Of a DNA stretch of 47,592 bases, positions 23,449-30,803 are shown in pieces. The notes under the pieces were generated by a model that saw only the letters and a program-made list of their open reading frames with translations, was not told the origin of the DNA and did no database searches. Position 1 is the stretch's first letter. Each line of letters begins with the position of its first letter. The stretch lies in IMG/VR virus record IMGVR_UViG_3300021964_000121, positions 1 through 47,592 of that record; one strand, 5' to 3'. Position numbers and translations under genes: made by a program. The stretch is from a virus.

Positions 23449-23739
23449 ATGCACTTCCAACATTCCAAAGAAACTGCTGTTCCTACTATGTCCTCCGCAC
23501 AATTTTCTGGCGTGTTCCTGACTGTTGAAAATCACGGTTGCATTTATACTATTTGCACCGAGGGTGAATTGTTCTATGCTCCAATGTATCAGAACGGAAC
23601 TGTGAACTTCGAAGAGTTTGATATGGTAGATTTCTGGGAATCCGATGTTGATGCAGAAGAACTGGAGGAGATTCAGGCAGCACTGATTGATATGATGCAG
23701 CGTGCTGGACTGTACTTTAAGCAACCCATGACAGTGTGA
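23449..23739 (+). CDS. Hypothetical protein (96 aa)
   Basis: Beta-rich first half (FSGVFLTVENHGCIYTICTE) and a helical second half (DAEELEEIQAALIDMMQRA). An in-frame Met14 is an alternative start. Function unknown. Confidence 0.6.
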   Translation: MHFQHSKETAVPTMSSAQFSGVFLTVENHGCIYTICTEGELFYAPMYQNGTVNFEEFDMVDFWESDVDAEELEEIQAALIDMMQRAGLYFKQPMTV

Positions 23740-23785
23740 GAAGTGGCACAGGGCACCTGGAAACGCTCTCTGGGTGCTCTATAAT
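23731..23785 (+). promoter_or_regulatory. Cassette promoter for 46-aa gene
   Basis: ACAGTGTGAGAAGTGGCACA (23731-23750), 29 bp, TATAAT (23780-23785). The gap forms the hairpin GGGCACC/GGTGCTC (23751-23757 with 23773-23779). Confidence 0.7.
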
Positions 23786-23818
23786 AAGGACATCAACGGG
23801 GGGGAAACCCAGACTGCC

Positions 23819-23959
23819 ATGTTCACTAAGGAAGACCATGAGTTTATTGACTTTCTGTTCGGTAAACTCACCTGTCTCACTGATACTGAGATGATTGATT
23901 TGCAGGATGATGATACCTGCTGTGACCACATTCTTTTCACTCAACTGGAACTTTTTTAA
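23819..23959 (+). CDS. Hypothetical protein (46 aa)
   Basis: The ATG at 23819 follows the promoter. The product is acidic and helical (KEDHEFIDFLFGKLTCLT...), with a vicinal Cys pair (DTCCDH). It overlaps the next start. Confidence 0.55.
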   Translation: MFTKEDHEFIDFLFGKLTCLTDTEMIDLQDDDTCCDHILFTQLELF

Positions 23960-24165
23960 TGATGCCGCTCTCCCCTAAAACAGTCAGTAAGATTGCTGAT
24001 GCACTCAAACCAGAAGTGATTGAGTACATTTATATGAGTGAAAAGTTTACAGAGTGTATGCAGCAGTTGGTTATGGATGCCATCGATGATAAGATGGGAA
24101 AAATGGACGATGATTTGATGTTTGACCTTGGTATGCTATTATTTGAGAGGATTGAATTCAAATGA
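23959..24165 (+). CDS. Hypothetical helical protein (68 aa)
   Basis: Product MMPLSPKTVSKIADALKPEV... is all helical with a Met-rich core. The overlapping TAATGATG gives two candidate starts. Function unknown. Confidence 0.6.
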   Translation: MMPLSPKTVSKIADALKPEVIEYIYMSEKFTECMQQLVMDAIDDKMGKMDDDLMFDLGMLLFERIEFK

Positions 24166-24308
24166 CTGATTTTGAACAAAGTATCATTGAACTCTCAAAA
24201 CGCAAAATGAACTTACTGAAAGAGGTTCAGCAAATCAATCTACAAATTATGTTTTTAAGACAACAAGAGGAAAATGACAGAAACAGAAATCACGCTGAAT
24301 GTTCATGA
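24162..24308 (+). CDS. Coiled-coil hypothetical protein (48 aa)
   Basis: A short coiled coil (IIELSKRKMNLLKEVQQINL) with an Asn/Arg-rich tail. It overlaps the next gene by 35 bp and the previous by 4 bp. Confidence 0.5.
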   Translation: MTDFEQSIIELSKRKMNLLKEVQQINLQIMFLRQQEENDRNRNHAECS

Positions 24309-24483
24309 GATTGGAGTACTGCTCTCCGCACTTCAATTAGTTGATGGAAGAGACGAACACCTAATTGCCCGTGAATATGGAAGTGTTCCAACATTGTATA
24401 GCAAACTTTATACAATTTGGGAGCAAATGGACCAGACCGAAACCAAACTCAAGTATGAACCAATCATTGAACCTTCCTTCTGA
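24274..24483 (+). CDS. Hypothetical protein (69 aa)
   Basis: Product MTETEITLNVHEIGVLLSAL... with GAGGAA upstream of the ATG. Helical; function unknown. Confidence 0.6.
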   Translation: MTETEITLNVHEIGVLLSALQLVDGRDEHLIAREYGSVPTLYSKLYTIWEQMDQTETKLKYEPIIEPSF

Positions 24484-24499
24484 AAACATTTCCTGGATT

Positions 24500-24670
24500 A
24501 TGAACACTTCTTATGCGGTGACACCAGCAACAAATCCAGTTCTTTGGTATCAGTGGTATGAAATTGTAAAGGAGGACGCACCCGAATGTTTGGACACTTT
24601 CATTGAAAATACCGCATCCAAGATGGAAATTACCGTCGATTACTTGATGGATGAGTTTTTGAATGACTGA
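24500..24670 (+). CDS. Hypothetical protein (56 aa)
   Basis: The ATG at 24500 begins MNTSYAVTPATNPVLWYQWY. The C-terminal half is an acidic helix. The start is uncertain because the frame extends upstream. Confidence 0.5.
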   Translation: MNTSYAVTPATNPVLWYQWYEIVKEDAPECLDTFIENTASKMEITVDYLMDEFLND

Positions 24671-24842
24671 GGAAGCAAAATTGGTTATTGCACTTCAACA
24701 GGTGAACAACCTTGTTTCTCTATTGAAGGGCAACCAGTATGAGAACTTTATCTGTGGTAAGTTAATCAGTCTTCAAATTGAACTACAGAGACAATTATCT
24801 CTCTTGACAAAGACTAACTATTACAATACAATTAAAGAGTAA
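24663..24842 (+). CDS. Hypothetical helical protein (59 aa)
   Basis: The product MTEEAKLVIALQQVNNLVSLL... is a helix pair. It overlaps the previous gene by 8 bp. No motif recognised. Confidence 0.55.
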   Translation: MTEEAKLVIALQQVNNLVSLLKGNQYENFICGKLISLQIELQRQLSLLTKTNYYNTIKE

Positions 24843-24855
24843 TTTGTACAAAACA

Positions 24856-25095
24856 ATGGCAGAAAAGTTCTTTTACATCGTTGAGCACTTCGTTCCATTT
24901 CCACAATCAGAATACGGTGGACTATGGAATGTAATTGCCGAGAGCGATAATGAGTGTTTTGACCTTATCACGGCACAAGACCAAGAATTTAATGTTCAGT
25001 TCTATCCAGAATTGAGGCACAACATTCAGAATGCCCGTGTTTATGCACTTGCAGACGAAGTTCAATCTGGTATTGTTGAGGAGTTTACTACTTGA
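24856..25095 (+). CDS. Hypothetical protein (79 aa)
   Basis: Product MAEKFFYIVEHFVPFPQSEY... contains a strand-rich first half and a helical end. Function unknown. Confidence 0.6.
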   Translation: MAEKFFYIVEHFVPFPQSEYGGLWNVIAESDNECFDLITAQDQEFNVQFYPELRHNIQNARVYALADEVQSGIVEEFTT

Positions 25096-25098
25096 ATC

Positions 25099-25263
25099 AT
25101 GGAAAAATTATATAAAGTTATGGAACTCACCACTCAAGGTTGGGCAGTTCCAGATACAAATTTTACTAAATTAACCAAAGAGCAGGCAAAACAAAGGATT
25201 GATTATCTTTTGAATGAAGGTATTAGTCCCGATAGGATTAAAGCATTTGTCGACAATGACTGA
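25099..25263 (+). CDS. Hypothetical protein (54 aa)
   Basis: Product MEKLYKVMELTTQGWAVPDT... followed by TKEQAKQRIDYLLNEGISPDR, a common phage small-gene pattern. It overlaps the next gene by 8 bp. Confidence 0.6.
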   Translation: MEKLYKVMELTTQGWAVPDTNFTKLTKEQAKQRIDYLLNEGISPDRIKAFVDND

Positions 25264-25555
25264 ACTGCCTCATGATTTCCCACACACTGCGCCGAAGAAT
25301 TACCGCTATGAGGTTGTTCAATCAAAAAGTAACCTTATATCAATTTGGACTGTTTATCAGCCTGGGTTTACTTACAATGGTCACGATGAATCTCATTGTA
25401 TCTGGGGATTCTACAACACCAAGAAAAGAACCTACTACGCTCCAATCAATTCAACGAAAGTAGGGAAAGAGGTTGATGTTAATTCAACCACTCCCTATAC
25501 TGCAATGCCACTCAATCTTAATCCTCTAATGCAATGTCTTATGTCCCAAAATTAA
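25256..25555 (+). CDS. Conserved cyanophage hypothetical protein (99 aa)
   Basis: The C-terminal block WGFYNTKKRTYYAPINSTKV, with a TTPYTAMPLNLNPL end, matches a family I remember from several cyanomyoviruses. Beta-rich; role unknown. Confidence 0.7.
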   Translation: MTELPHDFPHTAPKNYRYEVVQSKSNLISIWTVYQPGFTYNGHDESHCIWGFYNTKKRTYYAPINSTKVGKEVDVNSTTPYTAMPLNLNPLMQCLMSQN

Positions 25556-25812
25556 ATGATTATGTAAAGTGGAAAAATGACTATACCAATCTTGAGGGAT
25601 GGGTATACTTTGTAAATAAAGAATATATCACGATTGAGATTGGTGTCAGAGATAAATGTGATGAAAACATTCGTGACTGTCCCATTCATAAAAAAACACA
25701 CTGCCTGGTTGTATGTTATCCACAGTACTGGCACGAATTGGAGTATGTGAAGTGTAGAGACCCAGAAGAACAATATAAATCACAACAATATCGCTATAGT
25801 GATCCACAATGA
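25534..25812 (+). CDS. Hypothetical SH3-like protein (92 aa)
   Basis: Begins MSYVPKLNDYVKWKNDYTNL, typical of small barrel domains, followed by GWVYFVNKEYITIEIGV. It has four cysteines in CDENIRDC and HCLVVC. Overlaps the upstream gene by 22 bp. Function unknown. Confidence 0.6.
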   Translation: MSYVPKLNDYVKWKNDYTNLEGWVYFVNKEYITIEIGVRDKCDENIRDCPIHKKTHCLVVCYPQYWHELEYVKCRDPEEQYKSQQYRYSDPQ

Positions 25813-26459
25813 GTAGATATAAAACACCATTATTTCCAATCACAATCTTTCATGGACGTGTGGACAATAACAGGGCAATCAAAGAACTGGTATTTCCACT
25901 AATTGAAAAGCACAAGAATACGAATCCTCCAGAGGGTTGGTTGACTAATAAACTCATTACTTCGTTTGGTGATGACCAGATAAATAATGAGTTTTTGGGT
26001 GATGGTGAAATTGGAACGGAATTGAAGAATCAATATGTTGCCGCAATGGGAACATTTTTCAATAATTCTTTCGGATGTGATATCACGGACATGTGGTATA
26101 ATACCTATGTGAATGGTGAATATCAAGAAGCACATACACACTTCGGTAACTATAAGAGACCCAATCACTATGCCTGTGTTCATTTTTTGAATTTCAATCA
26201 TGAGATTCATGAACCACTAACATTTTTGGATCCGATGCGTCACATGAGAGCAACATCTCATGAATTCACTGGTTTTTCTGGATACAGTGATAATTACAAG
26301 GTGAATGCAAGAGAGGGTGATTTAATCATGTTCCCAGTCTATTTGGAACACGAAGTCCGTAGTGCTCCACCGACACCAGACTATCCGAGAATCACCATTT
26401 CATTTAACATTAGAATCACCGAGTTCGGAGAAGAGGTAAAGGAGAATGAATCAGACTGA
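25809..26459 (+). CDS. Putative 2OG-Fe(II) oxygenase
   Basis: The 216-residue protein fits the putative 2OG-Fe(II) oxygenase family of phages: WYNTYVNGEYQEAHTHFGNY with His109/His111, REGDLIMFPVYLEHEV with His181, and Arg194 in RITISFNI for 2-oxoglutarate binding. Such enzymes hydroxylate proteins or DNA bases. It heads a block of three such enzymes around a glycine-rich adhesin gene, and its substrate may be that protein (inference). Confidence 0.75.
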   Translation: MSRYKTPLFPITIFHGRVDNNRAIKELVFPLIEKHKNTNPPEGWLTNKLITSFGDDQINNEFLGDGEIGTELKNQYVAAMGTFFNNSFGCDITDMWYNTYVNGEYQEAHTHFGNYKRPNHYACVHFLNFNHEIHEPLTFLDPMRHMRATSHEFTGFSGYSDNYKVNAREGDLIMFPVYLEHEVRSAPPTPDYPRITISFNIRITEFGEEVKENESD

Positions 26460-26955
26460 TCCAATCAGAGTATCCGATGGTTATTTTACTCAGAGACAAC
26501 ACAAATTCATATTGAAATACTGTGAAGAGTGTTCGTACAGATATGGTGAGGTTGATAGTAGTAGTACTCCTCCGACTGGTCTGATTCATGAAATACCAAC
26601 GACGGAAGAAATTTATCCATTGATTGAAAGAAGAATTGAGAAGTCAATGGGTCCAGACGTCAATAAGTACGAACTCTATCGGATGTACGTGAATTGTTTC
26701 GCACCTTCCGAAAATCCTTATTTTCATGTGGACGGTGAAGAGGGTGATTTAACATTTCTGTACTATCCCAATATGAACTGGGAACCGAATGATGGTGGAG
26801 AGACACAGATTTATATTGGTGACCGAATTCATGGTATTCCACCAATACCGAATCGAATGATACTATTCGATGCCTCACTACTACACCGTGCCACGACATT
26901 CCGTAATTCCCATCGTTTCACGATTGCAGTCAAGTACACATTGGTGAATAAATAA
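26446..26955 (+). CDS. 2OG-Fe(II) oxygenase (prolyl-4-hydroxylase type)
   Basis: A 169-residue double-stranded beta-helix enzyme. Iron ligands: His94 and Asp96 in YFHVDGEEG, and His147 in LLHRATT; Arg157 would hold 2-oxoglutarate. The spacing fits the prolyl hydroxylase class. It overlaps the upstream oxygenase gene by 14 bp and is followed by the adhesin gene. Confidence 0.82.
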   Translation: MNQTDPIRVSDGYFTQRQHKFILKYCEECSYRYGEVDSSSTPPTGLIHEIPTTEEIYPLIERRIEKSMGPDVNKYELYRMYVNCFAPSENPYFHVDGEEGDLTFLYYPNMNWEPNDGGETQIYIGDRIHGIPPIPNRMILFDASLLHRATTFRNSHRFTIAVKYTLVNK

Positions 26956-26974
26956 AAAAAAGTGTATCATATAA

Positions 26975-28366
26975 ATGGCAGTCAATAGTACACAATCAAG
27001 TAATACGACTCTGAAGTTTGCATCTGGAGAAATCAAACTATCAGAGATCAAGAACTTTTTTGGTGGAAACAATAATGGTGTTAGTTTCTCAAAATACTAT
27101 CGAAAAACATCGACCAGTATTGCAACGAACGATTTCCACAAAGAATCAACTGGGCACTTTGTTCCAGACGCAACGGAGAATGCAACGGTTGCCACTTCTG
27201 GTACAATTTCATTCAGTGATTTCAGAGGAGACGGAGACAATGGTGTTCTGAAGAAATATATTATCGAACAGAGTGGTACGAATAGTAATCTGGATTTGGA
27301 TACGTCCAGTTTCTGGAATTCTAATTTAAATAAGAATGTTCCGAAGGTGGCAAACCTGAACGGAAGAATGAAGAGTGGTAGTGCTCCATCGACCAGTGAT
27401 GGTTCTGGATATAATCATGAGACTGGAGCGGCAGTAAGTTTCAATGCCGAGGCATATAATCTTGATATTGATGTGAACAGTGGTGTGAATAATCAGAGTG
27501 ATCCTGGCAATACAAGTAATGCACGTGGTATTTTCGGACAGGGTGGAGAAGGAGGAAATGTGAATTCACCCGATGGTAGTGCTGGTGGTACGGCACTCTA
27601 TGTCGAACAGAATTCGAATTTATCGAACAATAGTGCCATCATTCGTGTGAATGCATCGAACGGAAGAATCTATGCTGGTGGTGGTGGAGGAGTCGGAGGA
27701 AGAGCAGGAAGTGCTGGTTCGACTGCATCCTGTAGATTCTTCACAATTTCTGGTGGAAATACGGTGACCAATAGTGGATTCACGATTCGTGGAGAGAATT
27801 CCTGTTACAATTCTGCCAATAGTCACTGTGCATCATCCGTAACGGTTGGTGGTGTTGCTGGTAGTCCTTCTGGTATGGCGGGTGGAGGATGGAGAGGATC
27901 GTCATGTAATGGAAGTGGTGGACGTTCACGTTGTCGTGGAGGTGGACGATTCAGAGGTGATGCTGGAAACATGGGTTGTTATAGTACGATTACCAAGATT
28001 TGTCGTTATCAACACGTGTTCAGTGGAAATACTGGAAATGGAGGAACTGGAGGAGACGGAGGACGCGGAAAGGGTTCGAATAATTTGAATACCGATGTCG
28101 GAGTGAATAATGCGAACAATGGCAATTGTCCGAACTGTAATTCAATTAGTGGACAGTCGGTTGAGCACTATGCCGGAAATACATGTGGAAATGATGGTAC
28201 GAACGGAACGGCGGGTGCCGACTACGGTGCCTCTGCCGCTGGAAGTAATAATCGTTCGGCATATGCTGGTGGTGCTGGACATGCCGTATATTCGAATAGT
28301 AAGTCACAGGTATTCCTGACGAATTCGAGTAATAATAAGGGACTGATTAATAATGTTTCCACTTGA
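26975..28366 (+). CDS. Glycine-rich tail adhesin
   Basis: The 463-residue protein begins with a phage virion-type module (LKFASGEIKLSEIKNFFGGN, later TISFSDFRG) and continues with glycine-rich blocks (GGGGGVGGRAG, GGTGGDGGRGKG) and several cysteines. It resembles glycine-rich receptor-binding proteins such as the gp38-type adhesins of T4-like phages and cyanophage tail proteins. The Gly-rich core likely forms polyglycine sandwiches exposing variable loops. It lies between 2OG oxygenase genes, which may modify it. The first half also contains low-complexity Asn/Ser sequence. Confidence 0.75.
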   Translation: MAVNSTQSSNTTLKFASGEIKLSEIKNFFGGNNNGVSFSKYYRKTSTSIATNDFHKESTGHFVPDATENATVATSGTISFSDFRGDGDNGVLKKYIIEQSGTNSNLDLDTSSFWNSNLNKNVPKVANLNGRMKSGSAPSTSDGSGYNHETGAAVSFNAEAYNLDIDVNSGVNNQSDPGNTSNARGIFGQGGEGGNVNSPDGSAGGTALYVEQNSNLSNNSAIIRVNASNGRIYAGGGGGVGGRAGSAGSTASCRFFTISGGNTVTNSGFTIRGENSCYNSANSHCASSVTVGGVAGSPSGMAGGGWRGSSCNGSGGRSRCRGGGRFRGDAGNMGCYSTITKICRYQHVFSGNTGNGGTGGDGGRGKGSNNLNTDVGVNNANNGNCPNCNSISGQSVEHYAGNTCGNDGTNGTAGADYGASAAGSNNRSAYAGGAGHAVYSNSKSQVFLTNSSNNKGLINNVST

Positions 28367-28371
28367 CGATG

Positions 28372-28379
28372 TATAAATT
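28372..28379 (+). promoter_or_regulatory. Late-type promoter TATAAATT
   Basis: Seven of eight bases match T4 late TATAAATA. It lies just after the adhesin stop and 28 bp before the next ATG, a spacing close to that at gp25. Confidence 0.4.
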
Positions 28380-28406
28380 ATTATGATAGAATGAATTGAA
28401 AAAATC

Positions 28407-28712
28407 ATGAATGAGGAAGACCTGGCACGATTCACGTATGAATTCATACTTGAGTACATGAAATTCGATACACCGTCCTGGACACTGTTCGGGGAGGAAC
28501 AAAGGAGAAAAAAGATTTGTGAGGAATGTGATTACTTCAAACCAATTCGAAGGCAGTGTAAGGACTGTGGATGTCCGATTGATTCCAAGGTCAGTGAACC
28601 AATGGAAGAATGTCCACAGGGAAAATGGGCACAACACTATGAAAGTTTCAGGGTGACGAGTTATGAAAGAATCAGAGAAAAACTTAGAGAAAACGGAATC
28701 ACCCCGGGGTAG
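28407..28712 (+). CDS. Zinc-ribbon protein (paralogue 1)
   Basis: The 101-residue product has six cysteines at 38, 41, 51, 54, 56 and 69 (CEEC, CKDCGC, ECP) arranged as CxxC-x9-CxxCxC-x12-C, with GKW after the last one. This suggests a zinc-binding knuckle. The paralogue at 29267 has the same spacing. Role unknown; the pair brackets a 2OG oxygenase, so they may be chaperones or assembly factors of the adhesin. Confidence 0.7.
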   Translation: MNEEDLARFTYEFILEYMKFDTPSWTLFGEEQRRKKICEECDYFKPIRRQCKDCGCPIDSKVSEPMEECPQGKWAQHYESFRVTSYERIREKLRENGITPG

Positions 28713-29277
28713 GTACGAAGACTTCATCGGAGTCTATGATGGTGCCCTGGAACCAGAACTGTGTCGGGACATTATTGATACGTTCGATCACTATCACCGA
28801 ACGAATGCCGTATTCTGTGAGAATCAACAATTCGAGAATACGATTGCTGGTCGATTCGACTGGGCAATTGATTTATCACACATGTCTGGTACGATGGAGG
28901 GAATGGTCGAACGTGATGTGAATGAGGTGCTACATGATTGTTTGTCCGAGTACGTTCATACTCATGGACATCTGAAGAATTCGGTATTTTATAGTACGAC
29001 ACAGAAGGTACAGAAGACTCCCGCCGGTGGTGGTTATCACGTCTGGCACGATGAGAATACTTCTCTTGAACACTGTACCAGAAAGATTGTATGGATGATA
29101 TATTTGAATGATGATTTCGAGGGAGGAGAGACGGAGTTTTTATATTATCACAAAAGGATACAACCAAAGGCGGGAACATTATTATTATGGCCAGCGGGAC
29201 TGACACATGCACATCGAGGAGGACTTGTATTAAGGGGTATGAAGTACGTTGTTACGGGGTGGTTTAATGTCGGGTAA
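28663..29277 (+). CDS. 2OG-Fe(II) oxygenase (prolyl-4-hydroxylase type), second
   Basis: The 204-residue product has GGGYHVWHDEN (His126/His129 and Asp130), EGGETEFLYYHKRIQPKAGT and a distal His182 in LTHAHRGG, the core of a P4H-like phage oxygenase. The start at 28663 overlaps the zinc-ribbon gene by 50 bp; no better in-frame start was seen. It overlaps the second zinc-ribbon gene by 11 bp. Confidence 0.8.
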   Translation: MKESEKNLEKTESPRGRYEDFIGVYDGALEPELCRDIIDTFDHYHRTNAVFCENQQFENTIAGRFDWAIDLSHMSGTMEGMVERDVNEVLHDCLSEYVHTHGHLKNSVFYSTTQKVQKTPAGGGYHVWHDENTSLEHCTRKIVWMIYLNDDFEGGETEFLYYHKRIQPKAGTLLLWPAGLTHAHRGGLVLRGMKYVVTGWFNVG

Positions 29278-29521
29278 TCAGGAATTTCCATCACTTCCAG
29301 AACAGGGAAGAAATTTTGTGAATATGCTCAAGGACATTGGTATGGATACACTCAAGGGAAAGGAGTTATTCGTATCTGATTTTGAGCAACAGAGAAGGTA
29401 TGACATGTGCCAGGCATGTGAGTCTTTCGATCGAGTTCGAAAGAGATGTAAGGAGTGTGGTTGTTTCATGAAGCAAAAGACGGCATTCAGTGCATCCGAA
29501 TGTCCACTCAAAAAGTGGTAG
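29267..29521 (+). CDS. Zinc-ribbon protein (paralogue 2)
   Basis: 84 residues with cysteines at 48, 51, 61, 64, 66 and 79 (CQAC, CKECGC, ECP then KKW), identical spacing to the protein at 28407. The ATG at 29267 was chosen over an upstream non-ATG start. It ends one base before the oppositely oriented homing-endonuclease gene. Confidence 0.7.
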   Translation: MSGNQEFPSLPEQGRNFVNMLKDIGMDTLKGKELFVSDFEQQRRYDMCQACESFDRVRKRCKECGCFMKQKTAFSASECPLKKW

Positions 29522-29522
29522 A

Positions 29523-30251
29523 TTATCTGTAGAACCACATGTAACCTTTATAGGTGTAACGTCCATTACTCTTCAGTGCCTTATAAAGGTTGGACGAATT
29601 GTTATTCGGACAGATTTGTTTAATTGCCTGTGATATTGATTCGAAGTAGTACTCGTCCCATGTGATACGATGTACTGCCTTAATCTTCTTTTTCTTGGTT
29701 TTGTGTTCTAACATCTTCCATCTATAACCATATGCGGTTCTTCCCTTCTTGGCGGCATTTAATATGTTACTGTTCAGATTACGATTACCAGTAATATCTT
29801 CTGCCGCATCTCTTGCATTATCATATTCAATGGTTTCACCCGTTTCTATGTTCAGTCCCTGTAGTTTAATACCAGAGTGTTTACCATTACCTCTGTTCTC
29901 TGCCAGATAGAATCCCCAGTCTTTATCTCTTTCTATGATGGGTTCTTCTTCTACTTCTATTATATCTTCCTTCTCAATAATTTCTATATCACCATTGTAT
30001 TCTGGATTATATTGTTCTGTCCAGTACTGTTCTCTTTCATTTAATATACTTTCATGACAGTCATCTAATTCTTTAATCATGAAGTTGTGATTACCGTCTC
30101 TACGCATTGCCTTGTGTAGAGGTTCCTGACTCATACGCATTGCACTCTGTATGTGGTGTTGCCAGACTTTATTCTGGGATAAGAGTGATTGACCGATGTA
30201 TTTGTGTCCTGTGTTTCTATTGATGATGATGTAGATGATACCCTGGGACAT
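29523..30251 (-). CDS. GIY-YIG homing endonuclease
   Basis: The only minus-strand gene. It starts GIIYIIINRNTGHKYIGQS (residues 4-22), the GIY-YIG core, and Glu74 in NEREQYW fits the metal-binding glutamate. The C-terminal half has NUMOD-like repeats (GETIEYDNARDAAEDITG; RITWDEYYFESISQAI), which bind DNA in T4 mob/seg-type enzymes. It is free-standing, not in an intron: it lies tail to tail with the preceding gene and has a long regulatory region behind its start. It probably spreads by cutting phages that lack it at this locus. Confidence 0.88.
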   Translation of the reverse strand: MSQGIIYIIINRNTGHKYIGQSLLSQNKVWQHHIQSAMRMSQEPLHKAMRRDGNHNFMIKELDDCHESILNEREQYWTEQYNPEYNGDIEIIEKEDIIEVEEEPIIERDKDWGFYLAENRGNGKHSGIKLQGLNIETGETIEYDNARDAAEDITGNRNLNSNILNAAKKGRTAYGYRWKMLEHKTKKKKIKAVHRITWDEYYFESISQAIKQICPNNNSSNLYKALKSNGRYTYKGYMWFYR

Positions 30252-30342
30252 TAGTAGTGTATACTATTATTAATGTATTGTATATATCTTATAGTGTACT
30301 GTATATTATCATTTTTCTCAAGACTCCGGCAAATTCTTTATG

Positions 30343-30395
30343 ATTCTCAATAAGTAGTCGCTAATTGATAATAAATAAGTGGTTTTATTGAGAAT
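30343..30395. repeat. Inverted repeat ATTCTCAATAA / TTATTGAGAAT
   Basis: Arms 30343-30353 and 30385-30395 are perfect 11-bp inverted copies around a 31-nt centre. The same arms recur tightly spaced at 31161-31189 and in shortened form at 31464-31493. Confidence 0.6.
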
Positions 30396-30424
30396 AATAC
30401 CCTATAATACTCTCTAATACCTTC

Positions 30425-30488
30425 TAAAGCACCGTATCTTTATATTACCTTTTAATACCTCATAAAGTACTCATAAAGCACCGTGTCT
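30425..30488. repeat. Direct repeat TAAAGCACCGT(A/G)TCT
   Basis: Copies at 30425-30439 and 30474-30488, each preceded by TAATACCT some bases upstream. Function unknown. Confidence 0.5.
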
Positions 30489-30582
30489 GATGCAACCTTT
30501 GCCTGCGGATTATAACACGAGCGCCCATAAAAGTCAAGGGGCACGGCAGAAATTTCCCTGGTCCCACACAAATTTTATGAGA

Positions 30583-30803
30583 ATCTCGACGAGAATGTGT
30601 GCATAATGACATAATCTCGACGAGAATACATATATATTATTATGCATCTCGACGAGAATCAGGCATTATAGGGACTTGCGATCTCGACGAGAATACAGTA
30701 TAATCATATAGAATCATACAAAATCTCGACGAGAATTATGTACGACGACTACGATCTCGACTATTCATTCACACAAGATTACACATACGATCTCGACGAG
30801 ATG
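30583..30803. repeat. Array of 14-bp dyad ATCTCGACGAGAAT
   Basis: Exact copies start at 30583, 30614, 30646, 30681 and 30723; variants start at 30754 (ATCTCGACTATT) and 30790 (ATCTCGACGAGATG). Steps are 31, 32, 35, 42, 31 and 36 bp. The core TCTCG-A-CGAGA is a dyad. One copy lies between -35 and -10 of the 30.7-kb promoter, the next between that -10 and the ATG, and the last two are within the coding sequence. It looks like a protein-binding array or an iteron set. Confidence 0.75.
30676..30704 (+). promoter_or_regulatory. Promoter overlapped by a 14-bp dyad
   Basis: TTGCGA (30676-30681), 17-bp spacer, TATAAT (30699-30704). The fourth ATCTCGACGAGAAT copy (30681-30694) fills most of the spacer, so a bound protein would block or modify it. 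Confidence 0.6.

Larger units (their letters stand above)
30252..30737. promoter_or_regulatory. 486-bp gene-free regulatory region
   Basis: No gene is visible between the divergent homing-endonuclease start and the ATG at 30738. The region holds an inverted-repeat pair (ATTCTCAATAA/TTATTGAGAAT), a TATAAT at 30403-30408, two copies of TAAAGCACCGT(A/G)TCT, and five copies of ATCTCGACGAGAAT. Confidence 0.7.

Noticed and set aside
23146-23724. 192-residue minus-strand protein
   Set aside because: It is opposite to two plus-strand genes with promoter and leader signals; no start signals or motifs of its own.
26970-26977. Late promoter TATAAATG ahead of the adhesin
   Set aside because: It overlaps the adhesin ATG, so transcription would start inside the gene.
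29523-30251. Group I intron around the homing endonuclease
   Set aside because: The neighbouring genes are complete and the endonuclease is antisense and free-standing; no intron core or split gene is visible.
30403-30408. Promoter TATAAT in the gene-free region
   Set aside because: No suitable -35 or dyad at the expected distance and no gene follows within 300 bp on the plus strand.
30583-30803. CRISPR array made of the 14-bp repeats
   Set aside because: Repeats are 14 bp, spacing varies from 31 to 42 bp, the last copies are within a gene, and no cas genes are present.
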